Under the pieces are notes generated by a model that was not told where the DNA came from, made no database searches, and was given only the letters and a program-made list of their open reading frames with translations. Of a DNA stretch of 5,836 bases, positions 5,456 through 5,836 are shown one piece after another. Origin of the DNA: Bacillota bacterium (GTDB lineage Bacteria > Bacillota > Clostridia > Acetivibrionales > DSM-2933). A program made the position numbers and the translations under genes. Every line of letters begins with the position of its first letter. Position 1 is the stretch's first letter. The DNA is taken from NCBI GenBank assembly GCA_030705945.1, contig JAUZPS010000321.1:1-5836 (forward strand). The letters run 5' to 3'.

Positions 5456-5813
5456 TAATGAAGAAAACTATGAAACAATAGAAACCCAGAGGGATTTGCT
5501 GATTGATTATGTCAAGCAGAACAGTATGGGTGAAGTAACGGGGATATATGTTGACGATAATGTTTCCGGCACTGGTTTTGAGAGAGAAGGGTTGAAAAAG
5601 TTAGAACAGGACGTGAAATCAAAAAGCATTGATATTTTACTTTTAAAAGATCTTTCAAGACTTGGAAGAAATAATGCGAAAACCTTATTGTTTTTGGATT
5701 TTCTGGACGAATATGGGATAAGGGTTCTGACGGCTGATGGAAGGTATGATAGCGTTAAGGATAATGATATGGTAGGAATTGAAACTTGGTTTAATGAGCG
5801 GTACGCTATATGA
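5406..5813 (+). pseudogene. Large serine recombinase, N-terminal catalytic domain only; probably frameshifted
   Basis: Residues 1-135 (from ATG 5406) match the catalytic domain of resolvase/invertase-type large serine recombinases. IGIYVRES holds the catalytic serine (Ser14), ETIETQRDLLIDYV follows, then VDDNVSGTGFEREGLKKL and LLLKDLSRLGRN, the conserved active-site arginine motif. ATG 5406 is preferred over GTG 5397, as AGGAAGTGA (5392-5400) leaves 5 nt before it. The frame stops at TGA 5811-5813 just after WFNERYA, where relatives continue with RDxSKKIR. DISK is readable in another frame at 5816-5827 but also soon stops. Full-length members have roughly 450-550 residues, including a DNA-binding recombinase domain, absent here. 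Such enzymes integrate and excise phages and transposons. The window ends 23 nt later, so further remnants may lie beyond. Confidence 0.8.
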
Positions 5814-5836
5814 TGGACATATCTAAATTGACGTGA

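Overview
The window is A+T-rich DNA with strong GGAGG-type Shine-Dalgarno sites and GTG/TTG starts beside ATG. It carries a sigma-54 gene, a zinc-ribbon membrane protein, a CPBP protease and a large-serine-recombinase fragment. This suggests a low-G+C Firmicute, most likely a clostridial species (inference; no rRNA or species marker is present).

Left part (1-3012): a repeat cluster (1-182) and an A/T-rich non-coding leader (183-533) precede three closely spaced plus-strand genes, probably one operon. They encode a zinc-ribbon protein with an Asn/Ser-rich linker and two C-terminal membrane helices, 5-formyltetrahydrofolate cyclo-ligase (folate salvage), and a CPBP-family intramembrane protease. 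Gaps are 37 and 30 nt. The first and third products are membrane proteins; the folate enzyme between them has no obvious functional link.

Middle (3020-4719): a second repeat cluster directly follows the protease gene. The clusters share two modules. Module A is a long imperfect palindrome, present as an 88-bp perfect inverted copy (1-88 versus 3114-3201). Module B is a 97-bp hairpin-forming unit in direct orientation (86-182 versus 3020-3116). A sits on opposite sides of B in the two clusters, and both junctions are TA dinucleotides, as expected if a TA-targeting miniature element inserted beside B twice. rpoN (sigma-54) follows from its own probable promoter and ends at a bidirectional terminator.

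Right part (4720-5836): an unrecognised 105-aa minus-strand gene converges on rpoN. Divergent from it lie a doubtful small ORF and the catalytic domain of a large serine recombinase, which stops early and looks frameshifted at the window edge. This end looks like a decaying mobile-element boundary. No CRISPR array, tRNA or rRNA was seen. The most unusual content is the two-module repeat system flanking the operon.
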